Source of the DNA: Taibaiella sp.
GTDB taxonomy: Bacteria > Bacteroidota > Bacteroidia > Chitinophagales > Chitinophagaceae
Assembly: GCA_013815385.1 (NCBI GenBank)
Contig: JACDGL010000004.1
Coordinates: forward strand, 1-64,000
Direction: 5' to 3'
DNA length: 64,000 nt
Shown: positions 54,402 to 63,820 of the stretch, piece after piece
How positions within the stretch are numbered: the stretch's first letter is position 1
Layout: each line of letters begins with the position of its first letter
Position numbers and translations under genes: made by a program
The notes under the pieces: generated by a model
Databases searched by the model: none
Told to the model about the DNA's origin: nothing
Seen by the model: only the letters and a program-made list of their open reading frames with translations

Positions 54402-55451
54402 TTACAATACAAGCATTGCATCGCCATAGCTAAAGAAGCGATATTTTTCTTTTATTGCAGTCTGGTAAGCCTCCATGGTTAACTCATATCCTGCAAATGC
54501 ACATACCATTATCAGCAGGCTGGTCTTTGGCAGGTGAAAGTTAGTAATAAGCGAATTGGCTATTGAAAACTCATAAGGCGGGTGGATGAAAACATTTGTC
54601 CATCCTTCTGCGGGCTTTAGCAAGCCCTGTGCAGTTACCGCGCTTTCTACAGCACGCATGCTAGTAGTACCGATAGAACAGATATTACGGTTCTCTGTTT
54701 TTGCCTTGTTCACTATACGCGCAGCATAGTCATCTACCTTAAAGTATTCCGCATCCATCTTATGTTTAGACAGGTCTTCTACTTCTATAGGGCGGAAGGT
54801 GCCCAGGCCAGTGTGTAAAGTAACTTCAGCAAACTTTACACCCACTATTTCCAGGCGTTTTATCAGCTCGCGGCTAAAATGCAGGCCGGCAGTAGGGGCA
54901 GCCACTGCACCCTCGTACTTGGCATACACTGTCTGATAGCGTTCTTTATCTTCTTCTTCGGGCTTCCGTTTTATGTATTTAGGCAGTGGAGTTTCGCCTA
55001 GTTTTTCCAGCATATCGCGGAAACCGGCATCATCCCCTTCAAACAGAAAGCGTATGGTACGGCCACGAGAGGTGGTATTATCTATTACCTCAGCTACCAG
55101 CTCATCATTATCCCCAAAATATAATTTATTACCTACGCGTATCTTACGTGCAGGGTCTACTATTACATCCCAGAGACGGTTTGGTTTGTTCAGCTCACGC
55201 AGCAGAAAAACCTCAATTTTAGCACCCGTTTTTTCCTTACGGCCATATAGGCGGGCAGGAAAAACTTTGGTGTTATTAACGATCATTACATCCTTATCGT
55301 TATAATATCCCAGCACATCGCGGAAAGTCTTATGCTCAATTTTACCTGTATCGCGATGAACGATCATCAGGCGGCTATCTTCACGGGTTTTAGCCGGATG
55401 CTGGGCTATAAGATTTAATGGGAGGTCGAATTTGAATTGCGACAACTTCAT
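54402..55451 (-). CDS. queA: S-adenosylmethionine:tRNA ribosyltransferase-isomerase
   Basis: QueA transfers the ribosyl of AdoMet to preQ1 in tRNA to make epoxyqueuosine. The 349 aa have [20 protein letters not shown] at the start, [32 protein letters not shown] and the end [17 protein letters not shown]. It is fully intact. It is divergent from the FKBP gene. Its promoter is not clear. Confidence 0.96.
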   Translation of the reverse strand: MKLSQFKFDLPLNLIAQHPAKTREDSRLMIVHRDTGKIEHKTFRDVLGYYNDKDVMIVNNTKVFPARLYGRKEKTGAKIEVFLLRELNKPNRLWDVIVDPARKIRVGNKLYFGDNDELVAEVIDNTTSRGRTIRFLFEGDDAGFRDMLEKLGETPLPKYIKRKPEEEDKERYQTVYAKYEGAVAAPTAGLHFSRELIKRLEIVGVKFAEVTLHTGLGTFRPIEVEDLSKHKMDAEYFKVDDYAARIVNKAKTENRNICSIGTTSMRAVESAVTAQGLLKPAEGWTNVFIHPPYEFSIANSLITNFHLPKTSLLIMVCAFAGYELTMEAYQTAIKEKYRFFSYGDAMLVL

Positions 55452-55529
55452 AGGTAAAATTGAGTTGTTTAAAAGTGTGCGAAGTTACTAAATTTAAATT
55501 AATGTTTATTTTTCAGTCCTGTGCTGTTA

Positions 55530-55559
55530 TTTGGGATAATTGCAGAAGCCTTAATTTCG
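55530..55559 (+). promoter_or_regulatory. Candidate promoter of the FKBP gene
   Basis: TTTG (55530-55533) and TAATTTCG (55552-55559) are 18 bp apart, close to the consensus with one mismatch. It lies inside the longer reading frame that starts at 55521, which supports the ATG at 55575. Confidence 0.4.
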
Positions 55560-55574
55560 TCCAAATATTCCAAA

Positions 55575-56009
55575 ATGGGAATTGCAGACAGATTATTTAA
55601 AATGAAACAGGATACTATGGAAAAAAATCTTCAGGAAGGTAAAGATTTCTTAGCCGCAAACAAGCAGAAACCGGGTGTTACAGAACTACCTAGCGGCCTG
55701 CAGTACGAAGTGCTGGTGCAGGGCGATGGGCCAAAGCCGGGGGTACAAAACAGTGTTACTTGCCATTACCATGGTACGCTGATAGATGGTACTGTGTTTG
55801 ATAGCTCGGTACAACGTGGGCAGCCAGCTACCTTCCCGCTTAATATGGTAATAAAGGGCTGGACAGAAGGCGTGCAGTTAATGCCACAGGGCAGCAAATG
55901 GCGGTTCTTTATACCACCCAACCTTGCATACGGCGACAGGCAGACAGGAAAACACATAGGACCTAACAGTACGCTAATATTTGACGTAGAGTTATTGGGG
56001 ATCAATTAG
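55575..56009 (+). CDS. FKBP-type peptidyl-prolyl isomerase
   Basis: The 144 aa from ATG 55575 have a short coiled N-terminal helix (MEKNLQEGKDFLAANKQKPGV) and a full FKBP domain with LPSGLQYEVL, VTCHYHGTLIDGTVFDSS, VIKGWTEGVQLMPQGSKWRF and PPNLAYG, ending LIFDVELL. It catalyses prolyl isomerisation, like FkpA/Mip. There is no signal peptide, so this may be cytoplasmic; the frame from GTG 55521 adds residues with no clear signal. Its stop overlaps the next gene's stop by 4 bp. Confidence 0.9.
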   Translation: MGIADRLFKMKQDTMEKNLQEGKDFLAANKQKPGVTELPSGLQYEVLVQGDGPKPGVQNSVTCHYHGTLIDGTVFDSSVQRGQPATFPLNMVIKGWTEGVQLMPQGSKWRFFIPPNLAYGDRQTGKHIGPNSTLIFDVELLGIN

Positions 56010-56572
56010 TTCTCAAAACCCATGTTGGTCGGGTCGTTTGGTGCGGTAGTTCCGGTAGTAGGTATTTCCTTACCTACTACCGCAAATTGCAGTTGGTCAA
56101 ACCATATTTGACCATTGCCAGCCAGCAAAGCACCGTAGGCTATGTTCAATGCATTTACTGGTACATCCAGCACTATCTCATATTTCTGCCATTGGGTAGT
56201 ACCAGTTACTTTCCGGTTACTCATGTTGTCAAAGGCCAAAGGATTGTATGACCTTTCTTTGTCCACCCGCAGCCAGAAACCTGCCCACCCTTTTATATTC
56301 AAGGATTTCATGTAGCCAGTCAAGCGTACTCGTTTGCCCATATATCTGGCAGGGGAAATATTTTGCATTAATGTTCCAAACCCGTCTATCTGTTCTTTAT
56401 TTGATTGGATGGTAGCTGCATTACCGCCATGGTAGCCTGCACCAACATCCGTGCCCATATTATAATCAGTTGGCCTGTTACCTGCAACAAACCAGCCTTT
56501 AGGGATGTTGTAAGCACACAGGGCGAATGTAAAGAGGATAGCTAGCGTAGATAAGATGGGTTTAACTTTCAT
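56006..56572 (-). CDS. Secreted protein with AraC-sensor-like domain, function unknown
   Basis: The 188 aa start with a signal peptide (LSTLAILFTFALCA). The rest is a domain with RYMGKRVRLTGYMKS, GWAGFWLRVD and LAFDNMSNRKVTGTTQWQKYEIVLDVP. A similar domain occurs attached to some AraC-type regulators. Jelly-roll folds of this kind bind carbohydrate, but the ligand is unknown. Here it is free and exported. It converges with the FKBP gene, stops overlapping by 4 bp. Confidence 0.6.
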   Translation of the reverse strand: MKVKPILSTLAILFTFALCAYNIPKGWFVAGNRPTDYNMGTDVGAGYHGGNAATIQSNKEQIDGFGTLMQNISPARYMGKRVRLTGYMKSLNIKGWAGFWLRVDKERSYNPLAFDNMSNRKVTGTTQWQKYEIVLDVPVNALNIAYGALLAGNGQIWFDQLQFAVVGKEIPTTGTTAPNDPTNMGFEN

Positions 56573-56703
56573 AACTCTGTTTTAAAGGATAAATATAGCG
56601 ATTTTCCAGTTTTAGCTGTAACATCGCCTATACATAGGCTAGCGTAAATTCTATTAAAACAATTTTTCACACTATTTTTACCGGATAACGGTTCTATTTG
56701 ATT

Positions 56704-57279
56704 ATGGCTATTTTACGCTTCAGGGTTTATTGGGAAGAAGACGACCAGGTATACAGGGATATAGAGATACAGGCAGGACAATCATTTGCTGATCTCCACA
56801 ATGTAATACTGAAGGCTTATGAATTTGATGGAAAACATTCAGCTACTTTTTTTGAAAGCAATGATCGCTGGCAGAGAAACAGGGCTATTAGCTCTGAGGT
56901 ATTAGTAAATAAAAAAGATGCACCTGCTTTATCAATGATAAAGACTCCGGTTACTGCATTGATCGCTTTACCTGATCAGAAGTTTGTGTACGAATACGAC
57001 CCTGTCAAAAACTGGGTATTCCTTATAGAACTGATAGGCGTAAGCAAGGACGAAGATCATAAGCGCACCTATCCTTTTGTATTGCGCAAAGAAGGTATAG
57101 GCCCATCTCAATACGGTATAAAGGGAATGGGCACTGATAAAATGGTGGAAATGGAGGAGAAGTACGACCTTGGTGCTGAAGAAATGGCCGAAGGGTTTAG
57201 TAATGAGGGAGAAGGTGCTGCTCCTGAAGCGCCCGAAGAAAGTTTTACAGAAGAGAATGATAGCGGCGGGTTTGAATAG
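56704..57279 (+). CDS. pRiA4b ORF-3-like protein
   Basis: The 191 aa start at ATG 56704 (MAILRFRVYWEED), with an in-frame TTG just before. The N-terminal part resembles the plasmid pRiA4b ORF-3 domain (VYRDIEIQAGQSFADLHNVILKAYEFDGKHSATFF, KFVYEYDPVKNWVFLIEL). An acidic tail of about 30 residues follows (EEMAEGFSNEGEG...). The domain is found in many bacteria and on plasmids, but its function is not known. It precedes miaA by 18 bp and may be co-transcribed with it. Confidence 0.78.
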   Translation: MAILRFRVYWEEDDQVYRDIEIQAGQSFADLHNVILKAYEFDGKHSATFFESNDRWQRNRAISSEVLVNKKDAPALSMIKTPVTALIALPDQKFVYEYDPVKNWVFLIELIGVSKDEDHKRTYPFVLRKEGIGPSQYGIKGMGTDKMVEMEEKYDLGAEEMAEGFSNEGEGAAPEAPEESFTEENDSGGFE

Positions 57280-57297
57280 GCATCTTAAACTTATTGA

Positions 57298-58215
57298 TTG
57301 CAATACCACGATAATACGGTTTATGTTATAGCCGGCCCTACCGCATCAGGCAAAACGAATATAGCCATCAGGTTAGCCCAATCGCTGGGCACAGATATCA
57401 TATCGGCCGATAGCAGGCAATGCTACAAAGAAATGAATATAGGCACAGCAAAGCCCTCAGAAAAGGAGCTACAAGCTGTCAGACACTATTTTATCAATGA
57501 GTTTTCTGTTTCTCAAGACATAACAGCTGCAGACTTTGAACGTCTGTCTCTTGGCTACCTGCACGAGATATTTCAGCAAAATAAAAATGCAATTGTGTGT
57601 GGGGGTACAGGTCTGTATATTAATGCACTTTGCAATGGCCTTGACGAAATGCCTGTTGTAGACAGTAAAATAAGTAAAGAAGTAAACGAACAATTTGAGG
57701 CTAAAGGCCTGGAGTGGCTTCAGGAAAGTATTACGATACATGATCCCGGCTATATAACAGGTGGTGAAATGCAAAATCCCGCTCGTATTATCAGGGCATT
57801 GGTATTCAAGCTATCCACAGGCAAAAGCATACTGGATTTTCGCACAGGTACCAGAAAGAACCGAGCATTCAATATAATAAAAGTAGGGCTGGATATACCA
57901 CGGGAAATACTATACGCGAGGATCAATGACCGCGTAGACAGTATGATGAAAGCAGGACTGCTGGAAGAGGCCAGAGGATTATTTCATAACCGGCGCCTTA
58001 AAAACCTACAGACTGTTGGCTACTCAAAGCTGTTCGACCATCTGGATGGCAAATACAGCATTTACGAAGCAGTAGAAAAAATAAAGCAGCATACCCGTAA
58101 TTATGCAAAGCGCCAGCTTACCTGGTTCAAGAAAGACAGGGAAATACATTGGGTGCCTGCTGATGATAAAGATATACTCGCTAATATTTTAGCACTAAAA
58201 AAGGTGCAACTATAA
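57298..58215 (+). CDS. miaA: tRNA dimethylallyltransferase
   Basis: MiaA adds the isopentenyl group to A37 of tRNAs that read U-starting codons. The 305 aa have AGPTASGKTNIAIRLA (P-loop), DIISADSRQCYKEMNIGTAKP, GGTGLYI and the C-terminal QTVGYSKLFDHLDGK. The start is TTG, because a TGA lies immediately upstream in this frame and no ATG exists before the P-loop. It could be read into from the upstream pRiA4b-like gene. Confidence 0.94.
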   Translation: MQYHDNTVYVIAGPTASGKTNIAIRLAQSLGTDIISADSRQCYKEMNIGTAKPSEKELQAVRHYFINEFSVSQDITAADFERLSLGYLHEIFQQNKNAIVCGGTGLYINALCNGLDEMPVVDSKISKEVNEQFEAKGLEWLQESITIHDPGYITGGEMQNPARIIRALVFKLSTGKSILDFRTGTRKNRAFNIIKVGLDIPREILYARINDRVDSMMKAGLLEEARGLFHNRRLKNLQTVGYSKLFDHLDGKYSIYEAVEKIKQHTRNYAKRQLTWFKKDREIHWVPADDKDILANILALKKVQL

Positions 58216-58228
58216 GCTGCACCTTTTA
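58199..58228 (+). terminator. Terminator overlapping the miaA stop
   Basis: AAAAGGTGCA and TGCACCTTTT form a 10-bp stem with a 9-nt loop that contains the miaA TAA. The arms supply A and T runs, so it may act in both directions and also end the facing small gene. Confidence 0.7.
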
Positions 58229-58251
58229 AAATTTATAAGGGGTAATAAAAA

Positions 58252-58440
58252 CTAAGACTTCTTTTCAGCTTCTTTTTTGTCTTTATCGCATTCTTTACTG
58301 CAATGCTTCTTGTCTTTGCAGCACTTAGCGTCTTTTTCGCATTTAGCGCCGCCTTTTTTGCAGCAGCTGCCGTGGCCTGCGTAAGAGAAGGTAGAACCTG
58401 CTATCATCAATACGCTCATTAATAAAGTGAGTTTTTTCAT
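58252..58440 (-). CDS. Small secreted Cys/Lys-rich peptide
   Basis: The 62 aa begin with a signal peptide (LTLLMSVLMIAGSTFSYAG). The mature part of about 40 residues holds seven Cys (CC, C, CC, C and C) and many Lys. No disulfide fold or known family is recognisable. Such short Cys-rich secreted peptides might bind metals such as copper, but this is a guess. It has the right signal sequence and its own frame, so it is probably real. Confidence 0.65.
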   Translation of the reverse strand: MKKLTLLMSVLMIAGSTFSYAGHGSCCKKGGAKCEKDAKCCKDKKHCSKECDKDKKEAEKKS

Positions 58441-58489
58441 TTCTGTGTGTTTAAGATTATAAAGATAAATTTTTTTGCTAAGTGTAAAT

Positions 58490-59143
58490 TTATGATAAAT
58501 GGGCTAATATAGTAACACCACCCTTTACAATATCGCCAATTTTAACATCCAGTTTAGTCCCCACCGGAAAGAAAACATCCACCCTTGAGCCAAAACGGAT
58601 AAACCCGAATTCATTATTCTGCTTCACTTCGTCACCCTCTTTTACATAAAAACAGATACGCCTGGCCATAGCGCCCGCTATCTGCCTTAGCAGCAGTTCG
58701 CCTCTATCATTGGCTATTACCAACGTGGTACGTTCGTTTTCGGTTGATGATTTAGGATGCCAGGCCACAAGGTATTTACCTGCATGGTACTTCATGTACT
58801 TTACAACCCCGCTTATGGGGTTGCGGTTCACATGCACATTCAGGGGGCTCATGAAGATGGATACCTGCAGGCGCTGGTCCTTAAAATATTCAGGTTCATA
58901 GGTTTCTTCTATCACCACCACCTTGCCATCTGCGGGGGCTATTACTTTTTCCTCGCCATGTACCATTATACGGTTCGGCAGGCGGAAGAACCAGATGATC
59001 CAGAACCACACCAGGAAACATACAAATGTAATGAGGCCGCTCAGCCAGAAAATGTCAATGTAGTGCGCCGTGAGCATGCCAATGATGATCCACAGTACTG
59101 TTGCTATAATAATGTATTTATATCCCTCGCGGTGAAGTCTCAT
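58490..59143 (-). CDS. psd: Phosphatidylserine decarboxylase-family protein
   Basis: This enzyme makes phosphatidylethanolamine from phosphatidylserine. The 217 aa have two N-terminal membrane segments (about 12-55), HVNRNPISG and the self-cleavage motif FIRFGSRVDVF, where a pyruvoyl group forms from the Ser. This is the shorter Psd of the archaeal/Bacteroidota type. It is 18 bp after cdsA in the same operon. Confidence 0.9.
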   Translation of the reverse strand: MRLHREGYKYIIIATVLWIIIGMLTAHYIDIFWLSGLITFVCFLVWFWIIWFFRLPNRIMVHGEEKVIAPADGKVVVIEETYEPEYFKDQRLQVSIFMSPLNVHVNRNPISGVVKYMKYHAGKYLVAWHPKSSTENERTTLVIANDRGELLLRQIAGAMARRICFYVKEGDEVKQNNEFGFIRFGSRVDVFFPVGTKLDVKIGDIVKGGVTILAHLS

Positions 59144-59161
59144 GCTGCAAATGTAAATGAT

Positions 59162-59995
59162 TTAGAAAATAACTAACGGCAGGGCCGGCATGAAAAAATA
59201 AGCATAACAGAAAGCGAATGGTGTAGCTACCAGAAGGGAGTCAAAACGGTCTAATGCTCCACCATGCCCGGGCATCAGCTTGCCTGAATCTTTTACATTC
59301 GCCATTCGTTTCAATTTAGATTCCAGCAGGTCACCTGCAGTGCCTGCCAAAGCAGCGCATAATGCCAGCGCCATCCAGTCTGTAAGCTTATAATTGCCGG
59401 AGAAGTGGCCCCACATCATAGCCACAACTACGGTAAGTACAGCGCCACCAATAGTGCCTTCCCAGGTTTTATTGGGAGATATATCAGAGAACGGCCTTTT
59501 GCCTATCACAGACCCTACCAGGTACGCCATTGTATCATTTACCCATATCAGCAGTATCAGTGCAAGTGGCAGTAACAGGCTCTGCATTCGTAGTTGCAGC
59601 AGCAGTGCCATTGGCAGCATTATATAAAACATACCTCCCAAAGCAATCAGCGCAGCCAGTAATGCCTCTCTTTGCGATAATCCGGCTATTAGTATGATAA
59701 TGATAGGGAAGCAAAGCATCACTGGCCAGTAGACCATGCCTATAAGCGAAAAATAAATGAGCCATAGCCACGCCATGCTGCCCACCTGTATCGATACAGA
59801 TAGCCAGCCCGGCCATACTACATCCGGATATATTTTCTGAGCCAGTCTGTGTACATCGCGTAGGCAAAGGAACTGTATGGCACTTACCAGCAACAGAAAG
59901 GCCCACTCATTCCAGAGTAATCCGGCCAGCATAATGATGGAGAATACTATTGCGCTACCCAGGCGGGTAAAAAATGTTGGCCAGTTAAAAGCCAT
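59162..59995 (-). CDS. cdsA: Phosphatidate cytidylyltransferase
   Basis: CdsA makes CDP-diacylglycerol for phospholipid synthesis. The 277 aa have about eight membrane segments and the signature SPNKTWEGTIGGAV, then GDLLESKLKRMANVKDSGKLMPGHGGALDRFDSL, the CDP-alcohol motif. It is followed by psd and preceded by a CPBP-family gene in the same direction. Lengths and motifs are usual. Confidence 0.95.
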   Translation of the reverse strand: MAFNWPTFFTRLGSAIVFSIIMLAGLLWNEWAFLLLVSAIQFLCLRDVHRLAQKIYPDVVWPGWLSVSIQVGSMAWLWLIYFSLIGMVYWPVMLCFPIIIILIAGLSQREALLAALIALGGMFYIMLPMALLLQLRMQSLLLPLALILLIWVNDTMAYLVGSVIGKRPFSDISPNKTWEGTIGGAVLTVVVAMMWGHFSGNYKLTDWMALALCAALAGTAGDLLESKLKRMANVKDSGKLMPGHGGALDRFDSLLVATPFAFCYAYFFMPALPLVIF

Positions 59996-60022
59996 AATTA
60001 CTGATTGTGTTTGATCCTAAAA

Positions 60023-61027
60023 TTATAATTCCTTTTTAGAAAGTTCTGTATAGTCCGATGCCCATTGTGGTGGTAAAGGTGTTTTATTCTTCCATAGCAG
60101 GTAGAAGGAGATAACAAATACTATTGCACCGGTAACAGGTATGTAAAAAGGTAAGTGATTGCTTTCCATAAAGGCCCTTATCGTAACATTATCATGTGCC
60201 ATGTATACAATTATCAGTTGCAGGCCATTGTTCAATAGGTGAAAGAGCATGCTGCACCATATAGAGCCTGTCAGATAATAGATAGTGCCCAATAAGATAC
60301 CAGCCATAAAAATGGGGATAAAGCCATATACTGTAAAGTGGGCAATTGCAAATAAAAGGCCAGATAAAATAATAGGGTAGATCATGTTTCTGCTCCTTTT
60401 TTTCATAAAACGCATCAGTATTCCGCGGAAGAACAACTCTTCCCCTATAGCAGGCAATAAGGCAAGTATGGCAAATACCTTTATGAAGTCGCCAAAAGAG
60501 GTAAAATTGAAAAATGGCTTTTCCATTTTCTCTATCGCCTTTTGTGCATCATCGGCCCATTTACCGAGGTGCATTCCCTCAAATAACCCTTCCAGACCCA
60601 TTAATACCGGGATTGCCCCCAGTGTTATTAAAAGCACCAGCACCCACTGCACCGGCTTACCCGGTTTGCGCAGCCCTAAATAAATTGCCGGTCGGGGGGT
60701 AGTCATGTACCCAAATAACAAAGATGGCAACAGGAAAATACAAATATGCAGTATACCCTGCATTATTAGCGCAGCTCTTACGAGGGATGAGGGGCTAGCT
60801 TCATTGATAGTAAGTATCTCCTTTATAGTATATCCGGTTGCCTTAGGAAGTATATACAAGCATATACTATCCCCGAAATAAAAGAATGTGAATATCATGA
60901 AGGCAAACAGCACCAGTTGTAACCACACAGGGAAATTGCGCCAGTAAGGCATCCGAAACATAGACTTGATTTGCGGCAAAGATAACTGGTAAGATCTATT
61001 GCCGGAAGTCATTGATATATGAAACAT
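60023..61027 (-). CDS. CPBP-family intramembrane metalloprotease
   Basis: The protein has about eight membrane segments and the CPBP (Rce1-like) motifs EELFFRG, AHFTVYG and LFHLLNN, which provide the Glu/His metal site. Substrates are not known; some CPBP proteins process prenylated or bacteriocin peptides. The start is uncertain among Met codons at 61060, 61027 and 61012; I use 61027, since dxs begins nearby on the other strand. It is the first gene in the run CPBP-cdsA-psd. Confidence 0.85.
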   Translation of the reverse strand: MFHISMTSGNRSYQLSLPQIKSMFRMPYWRNFPVWLQLVLFAFMIFTFFYFGDSICLYILPKATGYTIKEILTINEASPSSLVRAALIMQGILHICIFLLPSLLFGYMTTPRPAIYLGLRKPGKPVQWVLVLLITLGAIPVLMGLEGLFEGMHLGKWADDAQKAIEKMEKPFFNFTSFGDFIKVFAILALLPAIGEELFFRGILMRFMKKRSRNMIYPIILSGLLFAIAHFTVYGFIPIFMAGILLGTIYYLTGSIWCSMLFHLLNNGLQLIIVYMAHDNVTIRAFMESNHLPFYIPVTGAIVFVISFYLLWKNKTPLPPQWASDYTELSKKEL

Positions 61028-61100
61028 TAACATCATTTTTCCACTTATATAGCAAGGCATCGCGATTTTTATTTATTTTTGAATGTTATTACAATGCTTA

Positions 61101-63050
61101 ATGGAAGAAATTGCTGCAGGGCCGCTGCTCAGCCAGATAAACACCCCCGATGACCTCAGGCAACTGGACAGGTCTCAATTACAACAGGTTTGCACCGAAT
61201 TACGCCAGTTCATTATTGATTGCGTTAGTGTGCATGGTGGCCATTTTGGCGCCAGCCTGGGTGTGGTGGAGCTTACCGTGGCGCTGCATTATATTTTCAA
61301 TACGCCCGATGACCAGTTGGTATGGGATGTAGGTCACCAGGCGTATGGCCATAAGATACTTACAGGGCGTCGCAAGCAATTTCACACAAACAGGAAATAT
61401 GGCGGCCTCAGTGGTTTCCCTAAGCGTAGCGAAAGTATTTATGACGCATTTGGTGTAGGGCATTCATCCACCTCTATTTCCGCAGCATTGGGCATGGCCA
61501 TTGCATCTAAGTATAAAGGCGAATTAAGCCGTCAGCACGTAGCGGTAATTGGCGATGGTGCCATGACAGCAGGCCTTCCTTTTGAAGCACTGAACCATGC
61601 AGGCGTGAGCAATGCCAACATCCTCATTATTCTCAACGACAATAACATGTCGATAGATCCCAATGTAGGTGCGCTCAAGGAATACCTTACAGATATTACC
61701 ACTTCCCATACTTACAATAAATTTCGTGATGATGTATGGAAGCTGTTAGGCAAGCTGCCTTCCAAAGGTTTCCAGCATCTGGCTTCTAAAGTGGAGGCAG
61801 GATTAAAAGGTGTCATTTCTACCTCAAGCAATCTTTTTGAGGCATTAGGTCTGCGCTATTTCGGTCCTATTGACGGGCATAATATTACCAAGCTCACAGA
61901 AACCCTCAAAGACCTGAAAGATATACCCGGCCCTAAGCTACTGCACATAAAAACTGTAAAAGGTAAGGGGTATGATGTAGCAGAAAAAGACCAGACCCTT
62001 TGGCATGCCCCGGGCACATTTGATAAGATAACAGGAAAGATCAATAAGAAAGTTTCCATAGTAGCTGAACCTCCTAAATACCAGGATGTGTTTGGCCTGT
62101 CTATAATAGAATTAGCAGAGAAGAACCCGCTTATTATGGGTATTACCCCTGCTATGCCATCAGGATCCTCCCTCAAATTTATGATGGATGCCATGCCAGA
62201 CCGCGCATTCGATGTAGGTATAGCAGAGCAGCACGCGGTCACGCTTAGCGCTGGCCTGGCCACACAGGGTATGAAAGTATTCTGTAACATCTACAGTTCT
62301 TTTATGCAACGCGCGTATGATATGGTGATACATGATGTGGCCATACAGAAACTGCCCGTAATTTTTTGCCTGGACAGGGCCGGACTGGTTGGTGAAGACG
62401 GTGCTACCCACCATGGTGCTTATGATCTAGCTTTTATGCGCTGCATACCCAATATGGTAGTAAGCGCACCTATGAATGAAGAAGAGCTGCGTAACCTTAT
62501 GTACACAACACAGCTACCGGAAACCAATGTTCCTTTTACCATACGCTATCCACGCGGCCAGGGTGTAATGCCGGAATGGCGCACACCTTTCAAAAAGATA
62601 GAAATAGGTACCGGCAGAAAGATCTGCGATGGTAACGATATAGCCATATTAACGATAGGCCACCCTGGTAACTTTGCTGTTAATGCATGCAAAATGCTGG
62701 CTGCCGATGATATATATCCTGCTCACTTTGATATGCGGTTTGTAAAGCCACTTGATGAAAAGATGCTGCATCAGATAGCGCAACGTTATGCTAAGATACT
62801 TACAGTAGAAGATGGCACTGTAGTAGGCGGTTTTGGTAGTGCTGTACTGGAATTTATGGCCTTGCATAACTATACTCCTGAGGTAAAAATGCTGGGCATA
62901 CCCGATACTATCATAGAGCACGGCAAGCCTGAGCAGCTACAGCACGAATGTCATTTTGATGCACCGGCCATAGCTGATACCGTACGTAAATGGTTAGGGA
63001 AAACGGCAACATATACTCCACTGGTTAAAAACACCATTTACCCTTCATAA
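61101..63050 (+). CDS. dxs: 1-deoxy-D-xylulose-5-phosphate synthase
   Basis: Dxs joins pyruvate and glyceraldehyde 3-phosphate in the first step of the MEP isoprenoid pathway, using thiamine diphosphate. The 649 aa include HVSVHGGHFGASLGVVE-type sequence (about 35-55), GDGAMTAGLPFEALNHAG (ThDP motif), DNNMSIDPNVG, and transketolase-like parts with FDVGIAEQHAVTLSAGLA and DRAGLVGEDGATHHGAYD. ATG 61101 is chosen as the usual start; ATG 61083 adds six residues. It feeds the polyprenyl synthase at 20 kb. Confidence 0.96.
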   Translation: MEEIAAGPLLSQINTPDDLRQLDRSQLQQVCTELRQFIIDCVSVHGGHFGASLGVVELTVALHYIFNTPDDQLVWDVGHQAYGHKILTGRRKQFHTNRKYGGLSGFPKRSESIYDAFGVGHSSTSISAALGMAIASKYKGELSRQHVAVIGDGAMTAGLPFEALNHAGVSNANILIILNDNNMSIDPNVGALKEYLTDITTSHTYNKFRDDVWKLLGKLPSKGFQHLASKVEAGLKGVISTSSNLFEALGLRYFGPIDGHNITKLTETLKDLKDIPGPKLLHIKTVKGKGYDVAEKDQTLWHAPGTFDKITGKINKKVSIVAEPPKYQDVFGLSIIELAEKNPLIMGITPAMPSGSSLKFMMDAMPDRAFDVGIAEQHAVTLSAGLATQGMKVFCNIYSSFMQRAYDMVIHDVAIQKLPVIFCLDRAGLVGEDGATHHGAYDLAFMRCIPNMVVSAPMNEEELRNLMYTTQLPETNVPFTIRYPRGQGVMPEWRTPFKKIEIGTGRKICDGNDIAILTIGHPGNFAVNACKMLAADDIYPAHFDMRFVKPLDEKMLHQIAQRYAKILTVEDGTVVGGFGSAVLEFMALHNYTPEVKMLGIPDTIIEHGKPEQLQHECHFDAPAIADTVRKWLGKTATYTPLVKNTIYPS

Positions 63051-63115
63051 CATACTTCTTTATTTTAAACTTTTCATTAACGTAGGGAGTCCTATTTTAC
63101 ATAAAACTTACAGTT

Positions 63116-63820
63116 ATGATAAAGAGATGCCTATTGGCGCTTTCATTGTGTCTATCCGTTTCCTGCATTGCCCAGGTACAGCAAACCGAAAAGCCTTTTA
63201 TAGAAGTAAATGGCTATGCAGAACGCGAAGTTGTGCCAGATGAAATATACATAACTATTACCCTCACAGAACGTTATGATGGCCATACCAAAATAACCAT
63301 CGAAGAGCAGGAACAGCAGCTTAAGGATATTGTAAAAAAGCAGGGTATAGATTTATCTTCTCTTTCACTCAGTAGCGCAGATGCTTCCTATGTTCGTATC
63401 AACTGGCTGAACAAAGATGTAATAGCCAAGAAAGTATACAATCTGAAGGTATCTAGTGCCGATATGACCAGCCGTATTTTTCATGACCTGGAAGATATTA
63501 ATATTAAAAATGCAGTTGTCTCGAAGGTAGATTACTACGGAAAGGATGTGTTGAAAAAAGAATTACGTATTGCTGCAGTGAAAAATGCTAAAATTCAGGC
63601 TGAATATATGCTTGAGGCCATTGGACAAACTGCAGGCAAGCCCCTTTATATTAATGAGAACTCTAACAACTACATGCCTTACATGAATATGGCCATGTCT
63701 AAAAGGGCAAATGTCGATAATGCACAAACAGATAATACCTCAGCAGATAATGGTGATTATATTGAGTTCAAGAAGATAAAATTTTCTTCAACGGTAAATG
63801 CTAAGTTTGAGATAAAATGA
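63116..63820 (+). CDS. SIMPL-domain (DUF541) periplasmic protein
   Basis: The 234 aa start with a signal peptide (LLALSLCLSVSCIAQ). The SIMPL domain follows (about 27-230; FIEVNGYAEREVVPDEIYITITL, then RIAAVKNAKIQAEYMLEAIGQTAG). The domain is named after a signalling mediator in mammals, and bacterial copies protect against oxidative stress in E. coli (YggE), but the mechanism is unknown. Length fits. It is followed directly by the end of a membrane protein gene on the other strand. Confidence 0.88.
   Translation: MIKRCLLALSLCLSVSCIAQVQQTEKPFIEVNGYAEREVVPDEIYITITLTERYDGHTKITIEEQEQQLKDIVKKQGIDLSSLSLSSADASYVRINWLNKDVIAKKVYNLKVSSADMTSRIFHDLEDINIKNAVVSKVDYYGKDVLKKELRIAAVKNAKIQAEYMLEAIGQTAGKPLYINENSNNYMPYMNMAMSKRANVDNAQTDNTSADNGDYIEFKKIKFSSTVNAKFEIK

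Noticed and set aside
61060-61101. Start of the CPBP gene at 61060 and of dxs at 61083
   Set aside because: These are possible, but would leave 22 bp for two divergent promoters; later ATG codons fit both families better.
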